This document shows positions 8,569 to 19,372 of a DNA stretch of 35,627 bases, one piece after another (within the stretch, counting starts at the first letter, position 1; every line of letters starts with the position of its first letter). Origin of the DNA: Eubacterium sp. (GTDB lineage Bacteria; Bacillota; Clostridia; Lachnospirales; Lachnospiraceae); the NCBI GenBank assembly GCA_021769425.1, contig JAETSX010000037.1, positions 1 through 35,627 on the forward strand, written 5' to 3'. The notes under the pieces are model-generated. The model was given only the letters and a program-made list of their open reading frames with translations. It ran no database searches and was not told the origin of the DNA. The translations under genes and the position numbers were made by a program.

Positions 8569-9129
8569 ATGTCATCAGTTATTGCACAAAAAAAATTATA
8601 TACGATAAACGATATATACGCCTTGCCAAATGGAACACGCGCTGAACTTGTCGATGGTCAAATCTATTACATGGCCCCGCCCAGCCGAAAACATCAGGAT
8701 ATTGCAGGTGAACTTTTCGGACTAATCCGCGAATATATCAAATCAAAAGATGGCTCATGCAGACCCTACGTTGCGCCATTTGCTGTATTTCTAAATAAAG
8801 ATGATAAAAATTATGTGGAACCAGACATCAGCGTGATATGTGATCCCAGTAAATTACACGACAAGGGATGCATCGGAGCTCCTGACTGGATCATTGAAAT
8901 CATATCGCCGAGCAGCAGACAGATGGATTATTATACAAAACTTTTTAAATACCGCACCGCCGGCATTAGGGAATACTGGATTGTTGATCCGGAAAAAAAC
9001 CGTATCCTTGTCTATAACTTTGAAACAGAAAAGACCGGAGACTATACATTTTCTGATTCTGTAAAAGCTGGCATCTATGATGATTTGTACATTGATTTTT
9101 CTGATATTTCTGAACTTCTGAAAAAATAA
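8569..9129 (+). CDS. Uma2 family protein (DUF820, PD-(D/E)XK fold)
   Basis: The 186-aa protein belongs to the Uma2/DUF820 family, a restriction-endonuclease-like fold whose biological role is largely unknown. Motifs seen are RAELVDGQIYYM near the N-terminus, a central VEPDISVI acidic motif, DWIIEIISPSS with the E-x-x-S-P pattern, then DYYTKLFKYRTAGIREYWIV. The D, E and K residues of a PD-(D/E)XK site are therefore present. The start is ATG at 8569 because AAAGGAGG lies at the proper distance; a longer frame from 8521 has no such support. It is followed 89 bp later by a paralogue of identical length, so the pair arose by duplication. Both lie on the strand opposite to the neighbouring essential genes. 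Confidence 0.85.
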   Translation: MSSVIAQKKLYTINDIYALPNGTRAELVDGQIYYMAPPSRKHQDIAGELFGLIREYIKSKDGSCRPYVAPFAVFLNKDDKNYVEPDISVICDPSKLHDKGCIGAPDWIIEIISPSSRQMDYYTKLFKYRTAGIREYWIVDPEKNRILVYNFETEKTGDYTFSDSVKAGIYDDLYIDFSDISELLKK

Positions 9130-9218
9130 CAAAATATTGATTTATAGAGCCTACATCCGTACTATGATAAACTGCTGATAGAACCATAAGCCAAATAATA
9201 AAAAAGAAGGTGGCTCCA

Positions 9219-9779
9219 ATGTCATTCCCTCACAAACAACTCCATACCTCCGAAGATTACTGGAACCTTCCCGAAGGACAGCGGGCAGAATTGATTGACG
9301 GACAATTCTATGATATGTCTCCCCCTGATTATATTCATCAAAAATTAATCAGTATTCTTCACTATGCCATTTTTCATCACATAAAAACAAAAAAAGGCTC
9401 TTGTGAAGTAATTCCCGCCCCCTTCGCTGTAAATTTAAACGCCGACGACAGCACATGGGTAGAGCCGGATCTCTCTGTCATATGCGATAAAAACAAATTA
9501 TCTGATCGCGGCTGCAAAGGAGCCCCTGACTGGATCATAGAAATAGTCTCCCCCAGCAGTACCCGCACAGATTATATCATCAAACTCTTCAAATATCGGA
9601 CAGCCGGAGTCCATGAATACTGGATTGTAAATCCAATAAAAAAAATCGTACAGACTTATTCTTTCGGAGAAGAAGAAAATTCCTGCCTGTACTCTTTTAC
9701 AGATGAAATACCTGTACTTATCTTTCCCGGCTTTACAATAACAATATCAGATTACTATGAAAGTCTTCGACTTCCATAG
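9219..9779 (+). CDS. Uma2 family protein, second copy, 3' end built from repeat DNA
   Basis: This 186-aa paralogue of the preceding Uma2 protein has the same motifs: RAELIDGQFYDM, WVEPDLSVICD, DWIIEIVSPSS, DYIIKLFKYRTAGVHEYWIV. The ATG at 9219 has AGAAGG upstream; the in-frame GTG at 9210 overlaps that ribosome binding site. The last residues, YESLRLP, and the TAG stop are encoded by the first arm pair of the structured repeat array (9754-9780). In the sister gene the corresponding end reads SDISELLKK, so repeat insertion appears to have replaced the native C-terminal tail. The catalytic core is untouched, so the protein is probably still functional. Function unknown beyond the family fold. 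Confidence 0.85.
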   Translation: MSFPHKQLHTSEDYWNLPEGQRAELIDGQFYDMSPPDYIHQKLISILHYAIFHHIKTKKGSCEVIPAPFAVNLNADDSTWVEPDLSVICDKNKLSDRGCKGAPDWIIEIVSPSSTRTDYIIKLFKYRTAGVHEYWIVNPIKKIVQTYSFGEEENSCLYSFTDEIPVLIFPGFTITISDYYESLRLP

Positions 9780-10076
9780 TATGGATGGCCATGCGGCCCG
9801 TCGCACGACAGGCTAAGCATGATGGGAGTTTACTATGAAAGTCTCTGACTTCCATAGTATGGATGGCCATGCGGCCCGTCGCACGACAGGCTGAGCATGA
9901 TGGGAGTTTACTATGAAAGTCTTCGACTTCCATAGCATGGATGGCCATGCGGCCCGTCGCACGACAGGCTAAGCATTATGGGAGTTTACTATGAAAGTCT
10001 CTAACTTCCATAGTTGGATGGCCATGCGGCCCGCCAGACGGCAGGCTGAGCATAATGGAAGTTTACTATAAACATC
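9754..10076 (+). repeat. Array of four 77-78 bp structured repeat units
   Basis: After an initial arm (9754-9765), units lie at 9769-9843, 9847-9921, 9925-9999 and 10003-10076, joined by three-base spacers alternating TTC, TCT, TTC, TCT. Units 1 and 3 have GGCTAAGC where 2 and 4 have GGCTGAGC, which suggests a dimer was duplicated. Each unit ends in arms GACTTCCATAGT and ACTATGAAAGTC, and its core forms a GCCCGTCG / CGACAGGC stem. Unit 4 carries a paired T-A to C-G change in that stem. On the minus strand most remaining imperfect pairs become G-U. The minus strand is open through the array as a 26-residue repeat, which I read as a consequence of the 78-bp period. Confidence 0.9.
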
Positions 10077-10098
10077 GCACCATGCCTTCAACTTTATA

Positions 10099-10149
10099 AA
10101 AAGAAAGGGCTGCCTGAAACATATCATCTTCCGGCAGTCCTTTCTTTTT
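10099..10149 (-). terminator. Terminator of gyrA
   Basis: The sequences around 10100-10114 and 10133-10147 form a stem of about 15 bp with one mismatch (GGCAG/CTGCC extended by AAAG-rich arms). Read on the minus strand it is followed by a T-rich tract. It lies 18 bases after the gyrA stop codon. Confidence 0.85.
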
Positions 10150-10167
10150 CTCTCATTTATCTTATAA

Positions 10168-12798
10168 TTACTCTTCTTCCTGATCTTTCTGATCCGCCTC
10201 TGCCCGTTCCAACAGCTCTTTCATCAATTCCTCATTTGTCTCCATACTCTCCGGCGGAACAGTCATCTTCTTTGCAGCCTCTTCTGCATCCTTAATGCTC
10301 TGCTTTTCCTCTTCCTCTGTTAACAGTTCCTCCTCATCAGAATTCTCCATCAGAGACTGATCTTCCCTGACCTTGGCGATACTTGCAACGGTGATATCTT
10401 CATCCAGATTCATCAGCTTCACTCCGGAAGTCACACGGCCCAGAACAGAGATTCCTTCCACTTTCATTCGGATTATAATACCCTCTGTAGTGATCATCAT
10501 AATCTCATTTTCCTGATTTACTGCTTTGACGCCTACAATATTGCCTGTTTTTTCCGTGATCTTATAGCATTTCACACCCTTGCCGCCCCGGTTCTGAGGG
10601 GTAAATTCATCCATTCTGGTTAGCTTTCCAAGACCTTTGGCAGAAGCAATCAGCAGATATTCTCCCTGGGTATTCATCTGCATTCCAACCACTTCATCCC
10701 GATCCGACAGATTCATGCCAATTACGCCTATGGAAGCTCTTCCAGTGCTTCTCACATCTGTTTCATGAAAACGGATGCACTGGCCGTAACGGGTCACCAG
10801 GATCATATCCTTGGTATTATCAGTCATCTTCACTTCTATCAATTCATCTTCTTCCCGCAAAGTGATGGCCGCAAGGCCTTTTTTGCGCACATTGGCATAA
10901 TCCGCAACGGGTGTTTTCTTTACAATTCCGTTTTTGGTAGCCATAAAGAGATAATGATCATCTTTATATTCCCGAATGGGAATCACTGCCGTAATCTTTT
11001 CTCCCGGCTGAAGCATCAGCAGATTAATAATCGCCGTTCCCCTGGCCGTCCTTCCCGCTTCCGGTATCTCGTAAGCCTTCATACGATAGACTTTTCCGGT
11101 ATTGGTGAAGAACATCAGATAATGATGGGTGGTGGTCATCAGCAGTTCCTCGATATAATCATCCTCAATGGTTTCCATCCCTTTAATTCCCTTGCCGCCC
11201 CGGTTCTGGCTTCGGAAATTATCTACGCTCATCCGTTTGATATATCCTAACTTTGTCATGGCAATTACCGTGTTGGAAACCGGAATCAAATCCTCCATGG
11301 AAATATCATATTCGTCAAATCCAATGGAAGTCCTTCTGTCGTCGCCGAATTTATTGGAAATCACCATAATTTCTTCCCGGATCACACCCAGAAGCTTCTT
11401 TTCATCTGCAAGAATCGCCTTTAACTCTTTAATTAATTCCATTAATTGGTTGTATTCCGCCTCCAGCTTCTCCCGTTCCAAACCGGTCAAAGCACGCAGA
11501 CGCATATCTACAATAGCCTGAGCCTGAGCATCCGACAGCGCAAACCGCTCCATCAGCCTTGTCTTGGCAAGCTGTACATTTTCACTGCTGCGGATAATGC
11601 TGATAACCTCATCAATATTGTCAAGGGCAATCAGCAATCCCTGTAAAATATGAGCCCGTTCTTCCGCTTTGTTCAGTTCATATTTCGTTCTTCTGGTTAC
11701 AACCTCTTCCTGATGCTTCAGATAGTACCCAAGCATATCATTTAAATTCAGCACCTTCGGCTGGTTGTCAACCAGAGCAAGCATAATCACCCCAAAAGTA
11801 TCCTGAAGCTGGGTATGCTTATAAAGCTGGTTTAAGATGACATTGGGATTCACGTCACGGCGCAGTTCAATACAGATCCGCATTCCCTCCCGGTTGGACT
11901 CATCCCGCAGATCCGTAATTCCGTCCACTTTTTTATCCCGCACCAAATCTGCAATTTTCTCGATCAGCCTTGCTTTATTAACCATATAGGGAAGCTCTGT
12001 CACCACAATACGGTTCTTGCCGTTTTGCATAGGTTCTATGTCGGAAACAGCCCTCACTTTCACCTTTCCCCGTCCAGTGCGGTATGCCTGATCGATGCCG
12101 GAGGTTCCAAGGATCATGCCTCCGGTGGGAAAATCAGGGCCTTTTACAATCTTTAAAATCTCTTCAATCTCTGTCTCCCGATCTTCCTCAATCCGGTTGT
12201 CAATGATCTTTACCACCGCGCCGATCACTTCCCGAAGATTGTGAGGAGGAATATTCGTGGCCATGCCTACCGCGATGCCGGTAGTTCCGTTTACTAAAAG
12301 ATTGGGATAGCGGGACGGCAGAACCAAAGGCTCTTTCTCCGTCTCATCAAAGTTCGGCCCGAAATCAACAGTATCTTTATTGATATCCGCCAGCATTTCC
12401 ATGGAAATCTTACTTAAGCGGGCTTCTGTGTAACGCATGGCAGCGGCGCCGTCGCCGTCCACAGAACCAAAGTTCCCATGACCGTCCACCAGCATATAAC
12501 GGGTAGACCATTCCTGTGCCATATTTACCAGAGCGCCGTAAATAGAGCTGTCTCCGTGGGGATGGTATTTACCCATGGTATCGCCTACAATACGGGCGCA
12601 TTTACGGTGAGGCTTATCCGGTCCGTTATTCAGTTCTATCATAGAATAAAGAATACGCCGCTGTACTGGTTTCAATCCGTCCCTTACATCCGGAAGCGCA
12701 CGGGATGCAATCACACTCATGGCATAATCTATATAAGATTTTTCCATGGTTTTCTTCAAGTCAATTTCATCAATCCGGTCAAATACTTTATCATCCAT
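10168..12798 (-). CDS. gyrA: DNA gyrase subunit A
   Basis: This is the breakage-reunion subunit of gyrase, which with GyrB introduces negative supercoils. The 876-aa protein has the catalytic tyrosine at 123 in [10 protein letters not shown] and the quinolone-determining loop [12 protein letters not shown] (about 79-90), with Ser84 at the position of E. coli Ser83 and Gly at the position usually acidic in E. coli. A gyrase-type C-terminal beta-pinwheel carries QNRGGKG around residue 530 (the GyrA box), and a similar QNRGGKG lies further on. The last 60 residues are strongly acidic. The ATG at 12798 has GGAGG at good spacing. The gene follows gyrB by 13 bases, so the two are co-transcribed. 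Confidence 0.98.
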   Translation of the reverse strand: MDDKVFDRIDEIDLKKTMEKSYIDYAMSVIASRALPDVRDGLKPVQRRILYSMIELNNGPDKPHRKCARIVGDTMGKYHPHGDSSIYGALVNMAQEWSTRYMLVDGHGNFGSVDGDGAAAMRYTEARLSKISMEMLADINKDTVDFGPNFDETEKEPLVLPSRYPNLLVNGTTGIAVGMATNIPPHNLREVIGAVVKIIDNRIEEDRETEIEEILKIVKGPDFPTGGMILGTSGIDQAYRTGRGKVKVRAVSDIEPMQNGKNRIVVTELPYMVNKARLIEKIADLVRDKKVDGITDLRDESNREGMRICIELRRDVNPNVILNQLYKHTQLQDTFGVIMLALVDNQPKVLNLNDMLGYYLKHQEEVVTRRTKYELNKAEERAHILQGLLIALDNIDEVISIIRSSENVQLAKTRLMERFALSDAQAQAIVDMRLRALTGLEREKLEAEYNQLMELIKELKAILADEKKLLGVIREEIMVISNKFGDDRRTSIGFDEYDISMEDLIPVSNTVIAMTKLGYIKRMSVDNFRSQNRGGKGIKGMETIEDDYIEELLMTTTHHYLMFFTNTGKVYRMKAYEIPEAGRTARGTAIINLLMLQPGEKITAVIPIREYKDDHYLFMATKNGIVKKTPVADYANVRKKGLAAITLREEDELIEVKMTDNTKDMILVTRYGQCIRFHETDVRSTGRASIGVIGMNLSDRDEVVGMQMNTQGEYLLIASAKGLGKLTRMDEFTPQNRGGKGVKCYKITEKTGNIVGVKAVNQENEIMMITTEGIIIRMKVEGISVLGRVTSGVKLMNLDEDITVASIAKVREDQSLMENSDEEELLTEEEEKQSIKDAEEAAKKMTVPPESMETNEELMKELLERAEADQKDQEEE

Positions 12799-12811
12799 CT
12801 ATTTTCCTCCG

Positions 12812-14746
<1,935 letters not shown>

Positions 14747-14762
14747 CTAATTCCTCCAATTC

Positions 14763-15854
14763 CTAAAAACCGTTCTCAGCCGTTACAGTTCCATTTACTA
14801 CCTTAAAAACTTTATTAATCTCAAATCTGTTTTTTACAAACTCATCTAACCCCGTGCATGTAATAATTGTCTGAATATCATGAATGCTGTTTAACAGAAA
14901 ATTCTGACGGCTGCTGTCCAATTCTGACAGCACATCGTCCAGAATCAGAACCGGCGTCTCCTGAATGGATTCTTTCACTAGTTCTATTTCCGAAAGTTTT
15001 AAAGAAAGTGCACAGCTCCGCTGCTGTCCCTGAGAACCAAACCTGCGGATGTCAATGTCACGGATCAAAAAGCACATGTCGTCCCTGTGGGGACCCACAG
15101 AAGTCATGCCCAGTTTCAAATCCTTTTCCTGATTTTTTATCAATTCCTCTTCCAGTTTCTCCTCCTCTGCATCCGGCTCATAGCGCAGGATCAATTCTTC
15201 CCTTTCACCGGAAATCTTCTTATGTATCTCATATATAATTTCATTTAATCGGTTCACAAACTTCTTACGTGAAGCGATGATCTTTTTCCCATAGTCAATT
15301 AACTGCATATCCCAGACCGGAAGAGTATCCTTCAATTCCGGCCTGAAATTAATATCTTTTAAAAGCTTATTTCTTTGATTTAAGATTCTGTTGTAATTGG
15401 TAAGATGAAACAGATAGATCTTATCCAGTTGACATAATTCTACATCCAAAAATCTTCTTCGCTCCGAAGGGCCATTCTTTATAATATTCAAATCTTCCGG
15501 AGAAAAAAACACAATATTTAAGATACCGAACAGTTCCGCCGCTTTTTTGATGGGAATTTTATTGACGGCAATTCCTTTTGAACGGCTTTTCTTAATATGC
15601 ATATCAATCTGATAGATCTTTTCCTTTTTTTCTACAACGGTACGGATATGAGCTTCCTCTTCCCCAAACTGTATCAGCTCCCGATCCTTGCTCCCTTTGT
15701 GGGATCTTGTGGTTCCGCTGACATAAACCGATTCCAAAACATTTGTTTTACCCTGTGCATTGTCCCCATAAAGAATATTTGTTCCCTTGTCAAATTCCAG
15801 ATACAAATCACTGTAATTGCGGAAATGATTCAGAGCAACGGATTTTAAGATCAT
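14763..15854 (-). CDS. recF: DNA replication and repair protein RecF
   Basis: RecF is an ABC/SMC-type ATPase that loads RecA at single-strand gaps together with RecO and RecR. The 363-aa protein has Walker A GDNAQGKTN (about 30-38), the signature region GSQGQQRSCALSLKL and Walker B VLILDDVLSELD. Its ATG overlaps the TGA of the upstream yaaA gene by four bases (ATGA), indicating translational coupling. It sits in the standard dnaN-yaaA-recF-gyrB-gyrA order. Confidence 0.97.
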   Translation of the reverse strand: MILKSVALNHFRNYSDLYLEFDKGTNILYGDNAQGKTNVLESVYVSGTTRSHKGSKDRELIQFGEEEAHIRTVVEKKEKIYQIDMHIKKSRSKGIAVNKIPIKKAAELFGILNIVFFSPEDLNIIKNGPSERRRFLDVELCQLDKIYLFHLTNYNRILNQRNKLLKDINFRPELKDTLPVWDMQLIDYGKKIIASRKKFVNRLNEIIYEIHKKISGEREELILRYEPDAEEEKLEEELIKNQEKDLKLGMTSVGPHRDDMCFLIRDIDIRRFGSQGQQRSCALSLKLSEIELVKESIQETPVLILDDVLSELDSSRQNFLLNSIHDIQTIITCTGLDEFVKNRFEINKVFKVVNGTVTAENGF

Positions 15855-16057
15855 TTTACAATTTTGATTATCTCCCCTTCCAGGGAAACAATATCTCCAT
15901 CTACTAATTTTTTTCCTCTGTGATATTCTACCTCTCCATTGACTCTGACCATCCCATCCTGGATCACCAGCTTAGCCATCACACCGGAATCTACCAAATT
16001 TGCAGCCTTCAACGCCTGCCCCAGCTTAATATATTCATCCCTTAATTTTATTTCCAT
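15851..16057 (-). CDS. yaaA: S4-domain protein YaaA (RlbA)
   Basis: This 68-aa protein is essentially one S4 RNA-binding domain: an N-terminal helical part with LGQALKAANLVDSG, then VRVNGEVEYHRGKKLVDGD. It is the small gene conserved between dnaN and recF in Firmicutes and is thought to bind RNA or ribosomes; its role is not settled. An AAAGGA ribosome binding site precedes the ATG at 16057. It overlaps recF by four bases and follows dnaN by 38 bases. Confidence 0.93.
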   Translation of the reverse strand: MEIKLRDEYIKLGQALKAANLVDSGVMAKLVIQDGMVRVNGEVEYHRGKKLVDGDIVSLEGEIIKIVK

Positions 16058-16095
16058 GATAACTTATATCCTTTCAATTCTCTTCCAAATAATAT

Positions 16096-17208
16096 TTAGT
16101 TCGATGCTGCATTGAAATTCACCGGAAGAATCAGATAAATAAATGTTTCATTATCGTCTTTGATAAAACAGGGAGCCTTAGGATTTACCATATACAATGT
16201 GACTTCTTCCTCATCAATGACACGCAGTGCATCTATAAAAAATTTAGGATTAAATCCGATCAAAATATCTTTTCCGTCTTTTTGTATATCAATATCTTCA
16301 TTCATAGAACCAATGTAAGAATTGATTTTCAATTCCATATTTTCATCCATTACATTCATAATAATAGGTTTCTTGTCCCCCTCTTTGACCAGGAGAGTTG
16401 CACGATCAATACAATCCAGCAGTTCCCTTTTATTAATCTTGATCTTTGTTTCATAATCAGAAGAGAGCATCTGATCGATCTTAAAGTATTCTCCCTCGAT
16501 CAAACGCGACACTACAGTGGTATTGCCGAATTCAAATACAATATGATTCTCTGTAAAGAATATACTGACATATTCATTGAGATCGCCAGGCAATATTTTG
16601 CTCACTTCCTGAAGAGTTTTGCCCGGTACAATAACTTTATAATGATCATAGGCTTCTTTCAGATCAATATTCCGAATGGAAATACGGTGTCCATCCAGAG
16701 AAACTACCTTTAACTGATTCTCCCTGATCTCAAATAACTCACCTGTCATCAATTTGTTATTATCGCTGTCCGAAATAGAAAAGATGGTCTGTCGGATCAC
16801 CTCTTTTAATGTAAATTGGGATAACAGTACCGGTTGGTTTCTTTCTATATAGGGTAAATAGGAAAAATCTTCTCCTGATTTTCCTATAATATTGAATTTT
16901 GCTTTTTCACAGGTAATGATTGTCTTAAAATTTTCATCCGTTATAATAGTAACTTCATTATCCGGAAGTTTCCGTACAATCTCAGTAAATATTTTGGCGT
17001 CTAATGCAATAATTCCCCGTTCTGCAATTTCTCCTTCGATCCTGGTTTCGATTCCCAGTTCCATATCATTGGCTGTCAATTTTATTTCATTGGCAGAGGC
17101 GTCAATTAAGATGCATTCCAGAATAGGCATAGTAGTTCTGGACGGTACGGCTTTTGATACAATATTAACTCCATGCAGGAGATTTGATTTGGAACATATA
17201 ATTTTCAT
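16096..17208 (-). CDS. dnaN: DNA polymerase III beta subunit (sliding clamp)
   Basis: DnaN forms the ring that tethers DNA polymerase III to DNA. The 370-aa protein shows the three-domain beta-clamp pattern from MKIICSKSNLLHGVNIVSKA to the C-terminal YLILPVNFN. Interestingly the leader reads GGAAGGAG, then a perfect DnaA box (17211-17219), then GC and the ATG, so a DnaA binding site sits between ribosome binding site and start codon. It is separated from dnaA by about 335 bases containing further DnaA boxes. Confidence 0.97.
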   Translation of the reverse strand: MKIICSKSNLLHGVNIVSKAVPSRTTMPILECILIDASANEIKLTANDMELGIETRIEGEIAERGIIALDAKIFTEIVRKLPDNEVTIITDENFKTIITCEKAKFNIIGKSGEDFSYLPYIERNQPVLLSQFTLKEVIRQTIFSISDSDNNKLMTGELFEIRENQLKVVSLDGHRISIRNIDLKEAYDHYKVIVPGKTLQEVSKILPGDLNEYVSIFFTENHIVFEFGNTTVVSRLIEGEYFKIDQMLSSDYETKIKINKRELLDCIDRATLLVKEGDKKPIIMNVMDENMELKINSYIGSMNEDIDIQKDGKDILIGFNPKFFIDALRVIDEEEVTLYMVNPKAPCFIKDDNETFIYLILPVNFNAASN

Positions 17209-17210
17209 GC

Positions 17211-17497
17211 TGTGTATAACTCCTTCCTGAGCTTAAAGATCAATTTATGATAAAGGATTCGTCTTAGTAATCATAGGGCCTGTTCATAAGTTCATAATTG
17301 CGTAAAGCCTGAACTTTAAGGTGTTTCAAGGTTAAAATCGACTGTATAACCCTGTGAATTTCATCTTGAAGAGACTGGGACAGGCTGTGAATAAACTAAA
17401 AGGCCGAAAATCGGTCCTTATGGCAGAAAAATGCGTTTGTGAACAAACAAAGAGGTTGTCCATCCGTTTCCACACATTTTCGATCCTGTTATCCACA
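17211..17497. promoter_or_regulatory. DnaA boxes in the dnaA-dnaN intergenic region (second oriC lobe)
   Basis: Three matches to TTATNCACA are present: 17211-17219 (minus, TTATACACA), 17386-17394 (minus, TTATTCACA) and 17489-17497 (plus, TTATCCACA). Weaker two-mismatch candidates occur, for example at 17466-17474. With the boxes upstream of dnaA this gives the bipartite, dnaA-flanking arrangement known from B. subtilis. The dnaN promoter should also lie here, but I could not place one confidently. Confidence 0.8.
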
Positions 17498-17544
17498 AAA
17501 TCTTGATATCTTTCTTTTTAATTTTGAAAGATGCCGTTCTTTTG

Positions 17545-18894
17545 TTAATTGGGGTTGATTTTCTTCTTAATTGTCTCGATCAGGTGATGAAAATTCTCAT
17601 CATTCTGATATTCTTCCGTTATCTTTTTGATTCCGTGAATGATCGTGGAATGATCCCTTCCGCCTAACAGGGCTCCGATGGTCTCAAGCTGGGCTGAGGT
17701 CATATTCTTGCATAAATACATGGCAATCTGCCTGGGTTTTGCAATTTCGCTGCTTCGGTTTTTGGAAATCATCTGATCGGTGGAAATATTAAAATGTTCC
17801 GCTACAATCTCAATCACAAGCTGCGGGGTAATTTCCTTGGGCTTGTCCGGAGAAATGATATTCTGCAGTTCCCGTACGGCTACGTCCATGGTAATTACTG
17901 TATCCTCCAGATTAGAGAAAGCGATCAGTTTATTTAAAGCGCCTTCCAGTTCCCGGATGTTGGATTTGATATTGATTGCAATATAATCAAGAACTTCATC
18001 ATCCAGATGAAATCCGTCTATTTCTTCTTTTCTTCGTAAAATTGCCATTCTGGTTTCATAATCAGGATATCCAATATCTGCTAACAGCCCCCATTCAAAA
18101 CGGGAACGAATGCGCTCTTCTAACGTTTCCATGTCTTTGGGTGGTTTATCAGAGGACAGGATAATCTGTTTTCTGGCAGAATGGAGTACATTGAAGGTGT
18201 GGAAAAATTCTTCCTGTGTACTTTCTTTTCCGATAATGAACTGCACGTCGTCAATCATAAGAACATCTACGGTTCGGTATTTGTCCCGAAGCTTTGTCAT
18301 TGCAGAGGCGTTGCCGTTTCGGATAGAATCAATTACTTCATTGGTAAACTGTTCTGAAGTAACGTAAATTACTTTTTTTTCCGGCTGCTGCTGTAAAATA
18401 AAATGTCCGATGGACTGCATCAGGTGAGTTTTGCCAAGTCCGGGCCCTCCGTATATATAGAGAGGATTGTATACTTCTCCGGGAGATTCTGCTACTGCAA
18501 GGCTTGCAGCATGGGCAAATTTGTTATTGTTGCCGACGACGAAAGATTCAAAGGTATAGTTGGGGTTGAGATTACTTTTTTCTGTGCTTTGTGTGAATGA
18601 TGAATTTTTGCTTTTCCGGGACTTGAATCTGTCTGCCTGTTCCGGTGAAATAAATTCAAGATCATAGTCAATTCCAGTAATCTCTGCAATGGCAACTTTA
18701 ATAGGAAGTTTATATTTTTTTGTAATATAATTGATCCCCACATCTTCAGATGGAACCAGAATATAGAGTTTTGAGCCTTCAATGTTGCATACGCTAAGCG
18801 GTTTCAGCCAGTAGGTAAAGGAAATGTCTGTAAGATCATGTTCTTCCTTTACTGTTCTGAGAATTTCTTCCCATTTTTCTAAAATAAGTTCCAT
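17545..18894 (-). CDS. dnaA: Chromosomal replication initiator DnaA
   Basis: DnaA binds DnaA boxes, oligomerises and opens oriC. From the ATG at 18894 the protein is 449 aa: domain I (about 1-85), a short Ser/Asn-rich linker (about 86-112), and an AAA+ domain with Walker A GGPGLGKTH (149-157) and Walker B VLMIDDVQFI (about 211-220). The C-terminal DNA-binding domain carries GGRDHSTIIHG. The in-frame TTG at 18906 is less likely, because the GGAG ribosome binding site lies between it and the ATG. A promoter lies just upstream, and DnaA boxes lie on both sides, consistent with autoregulation. Confidence 0.97.
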   Translation of the reverse strand: MELILEKWEEILRTVKEEHDLTDISFTYWLKPLSVCNIEGSKLYILVPSEDVGINYITKKYKLPIKVAIAEITGIDYDLEFISPEQADRFKSRKSKNSSFTQSTEKSNLNPNYTFESFVVGNNNKFAHAASLAVAESPGEVYNPLYIYGGPGLGKTHLMQSIGHFILQQQPEKKVIYVTSEQFTNEVIDSIRNGNASAMTKLRDKYRTVDVLMIDDVQFIIGKESTQEEFFHTFNVLHSARKQIILSSDKPPKDMETLEERIRSRFEWGLLADIGYPDYETRMAILRRKEEIDGFHLDDEVLDYIAINIKSNIRELEGALNKLIAFSNLEDTVITMDVAVRELQNIISPDKPKEITPQLVIEIVAEHFNISTDQMISKNRSSEIAKPRQIAMYLCKNMTSAQLETIGALLGGRDHSTIIHGIKKITEEYQNDENFHHLIETIKKKINPN

Positions 18895-18943
18895 AGTCTT
18901 CTCCAATGATTCCTTTTTATTAGTTCATAGTCTTCCATATTCT

Positions 18944-18972
18944 ATAATAACCCAAATTGTTCGAAGAATCAA
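18944..18972 (-). promoter_or_regulatory. dnaA promoter
   Basis: On the minus strand TTGATT (18972-18967) and TATTAT (18949-18944) are separated by 17 bases and point into dnaA. Each hexamer is close to the sigma-A consensus. The nearest strong DnaA box is about 130 bases upstream. Confidence 0.65.
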
Positions 18973-19094
18973 TGAAAATTTTAGCCCGCCTGTTTATAAA
19001 CAATCTTCATTGTAAACATATCTACATTAAAAATTTGCCTGCTTTTCAGGTAATCTGGTGCCACAACATGAAATATACACAAACTTTCAAAAAG

Positions 19095-19261
19095 TTTTCC
19101 ACAAGTTATCCACAAAACCTTGATAACTTTTCAAAATGTGGAAAATGTGGATAACTTGTGGATAAAATTTGTTTCTTCCTTATTATATGTCTTATGTGAA
19201 TAAATGTGAATATTGTTGAAAGCAAATATTTTTGAAAATTTTTGTCAAAAAATTATCAACA
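19095..19261. other. oriC: Chromosomal replication origin (oriC), main DnaA-box cluster and AT-rich region
   Basis: The dnaA-rpmH intergenic region holds perfect TTATNCACA boxes at 19106-19114 (plus) and 19146-19154, 19157-19165 and 19195-19203 (minus). One-mismatch boxes lie at 19095-19103 (plus), 19137-19145 (minus) and 19253-19261 (plus). Plus boxes on the left face minus boxes on the right. A very AT-rich stretch of about 19166-19260 follows and is the likely unwinding element. Transcription diverges here (dnaA left, rpmH right), as expected for genes leading away from the origin. Confidence 0.93.
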
Positions 19262-19304
19262 GGTAAAATTTTTGCAGGAAACTCAACAAATATCCTAAAA
19301 TAGC

Positions 19305-19332
19305 TTGACTTACCCTTATTTTTTGATATAAT
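19305..19332 (+). promoter_or_regulatory. rpmH promoter
   Basis: TTGACT at 19305-19310 and TATAAT at 19327-19332 are separated by 16 bases, about 40 bases before the rpmH start. It probably drives rpmH, rnpA, yidD, yidC and jag. Confidence 0.8.
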
Positions 19333-19372
19333 GAAACATGATGTTTTTTAGCACAGAGGAGGTGGATGACCC

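Noticed and set aside
9733-9948. Minus-strand frame encoding a 26-residue repeated peptide
   Set aside because: The 78-bp repeat period is a multiple of three, so any frame without a stop stays open. It has no ribosome binding site, and base changes follow stem pairing, not codons.
9754-10076. CRISPR array
   Set aside because: Units are contiguous with only three-base joins, so there are no spacers, and no cas genes are in the window.
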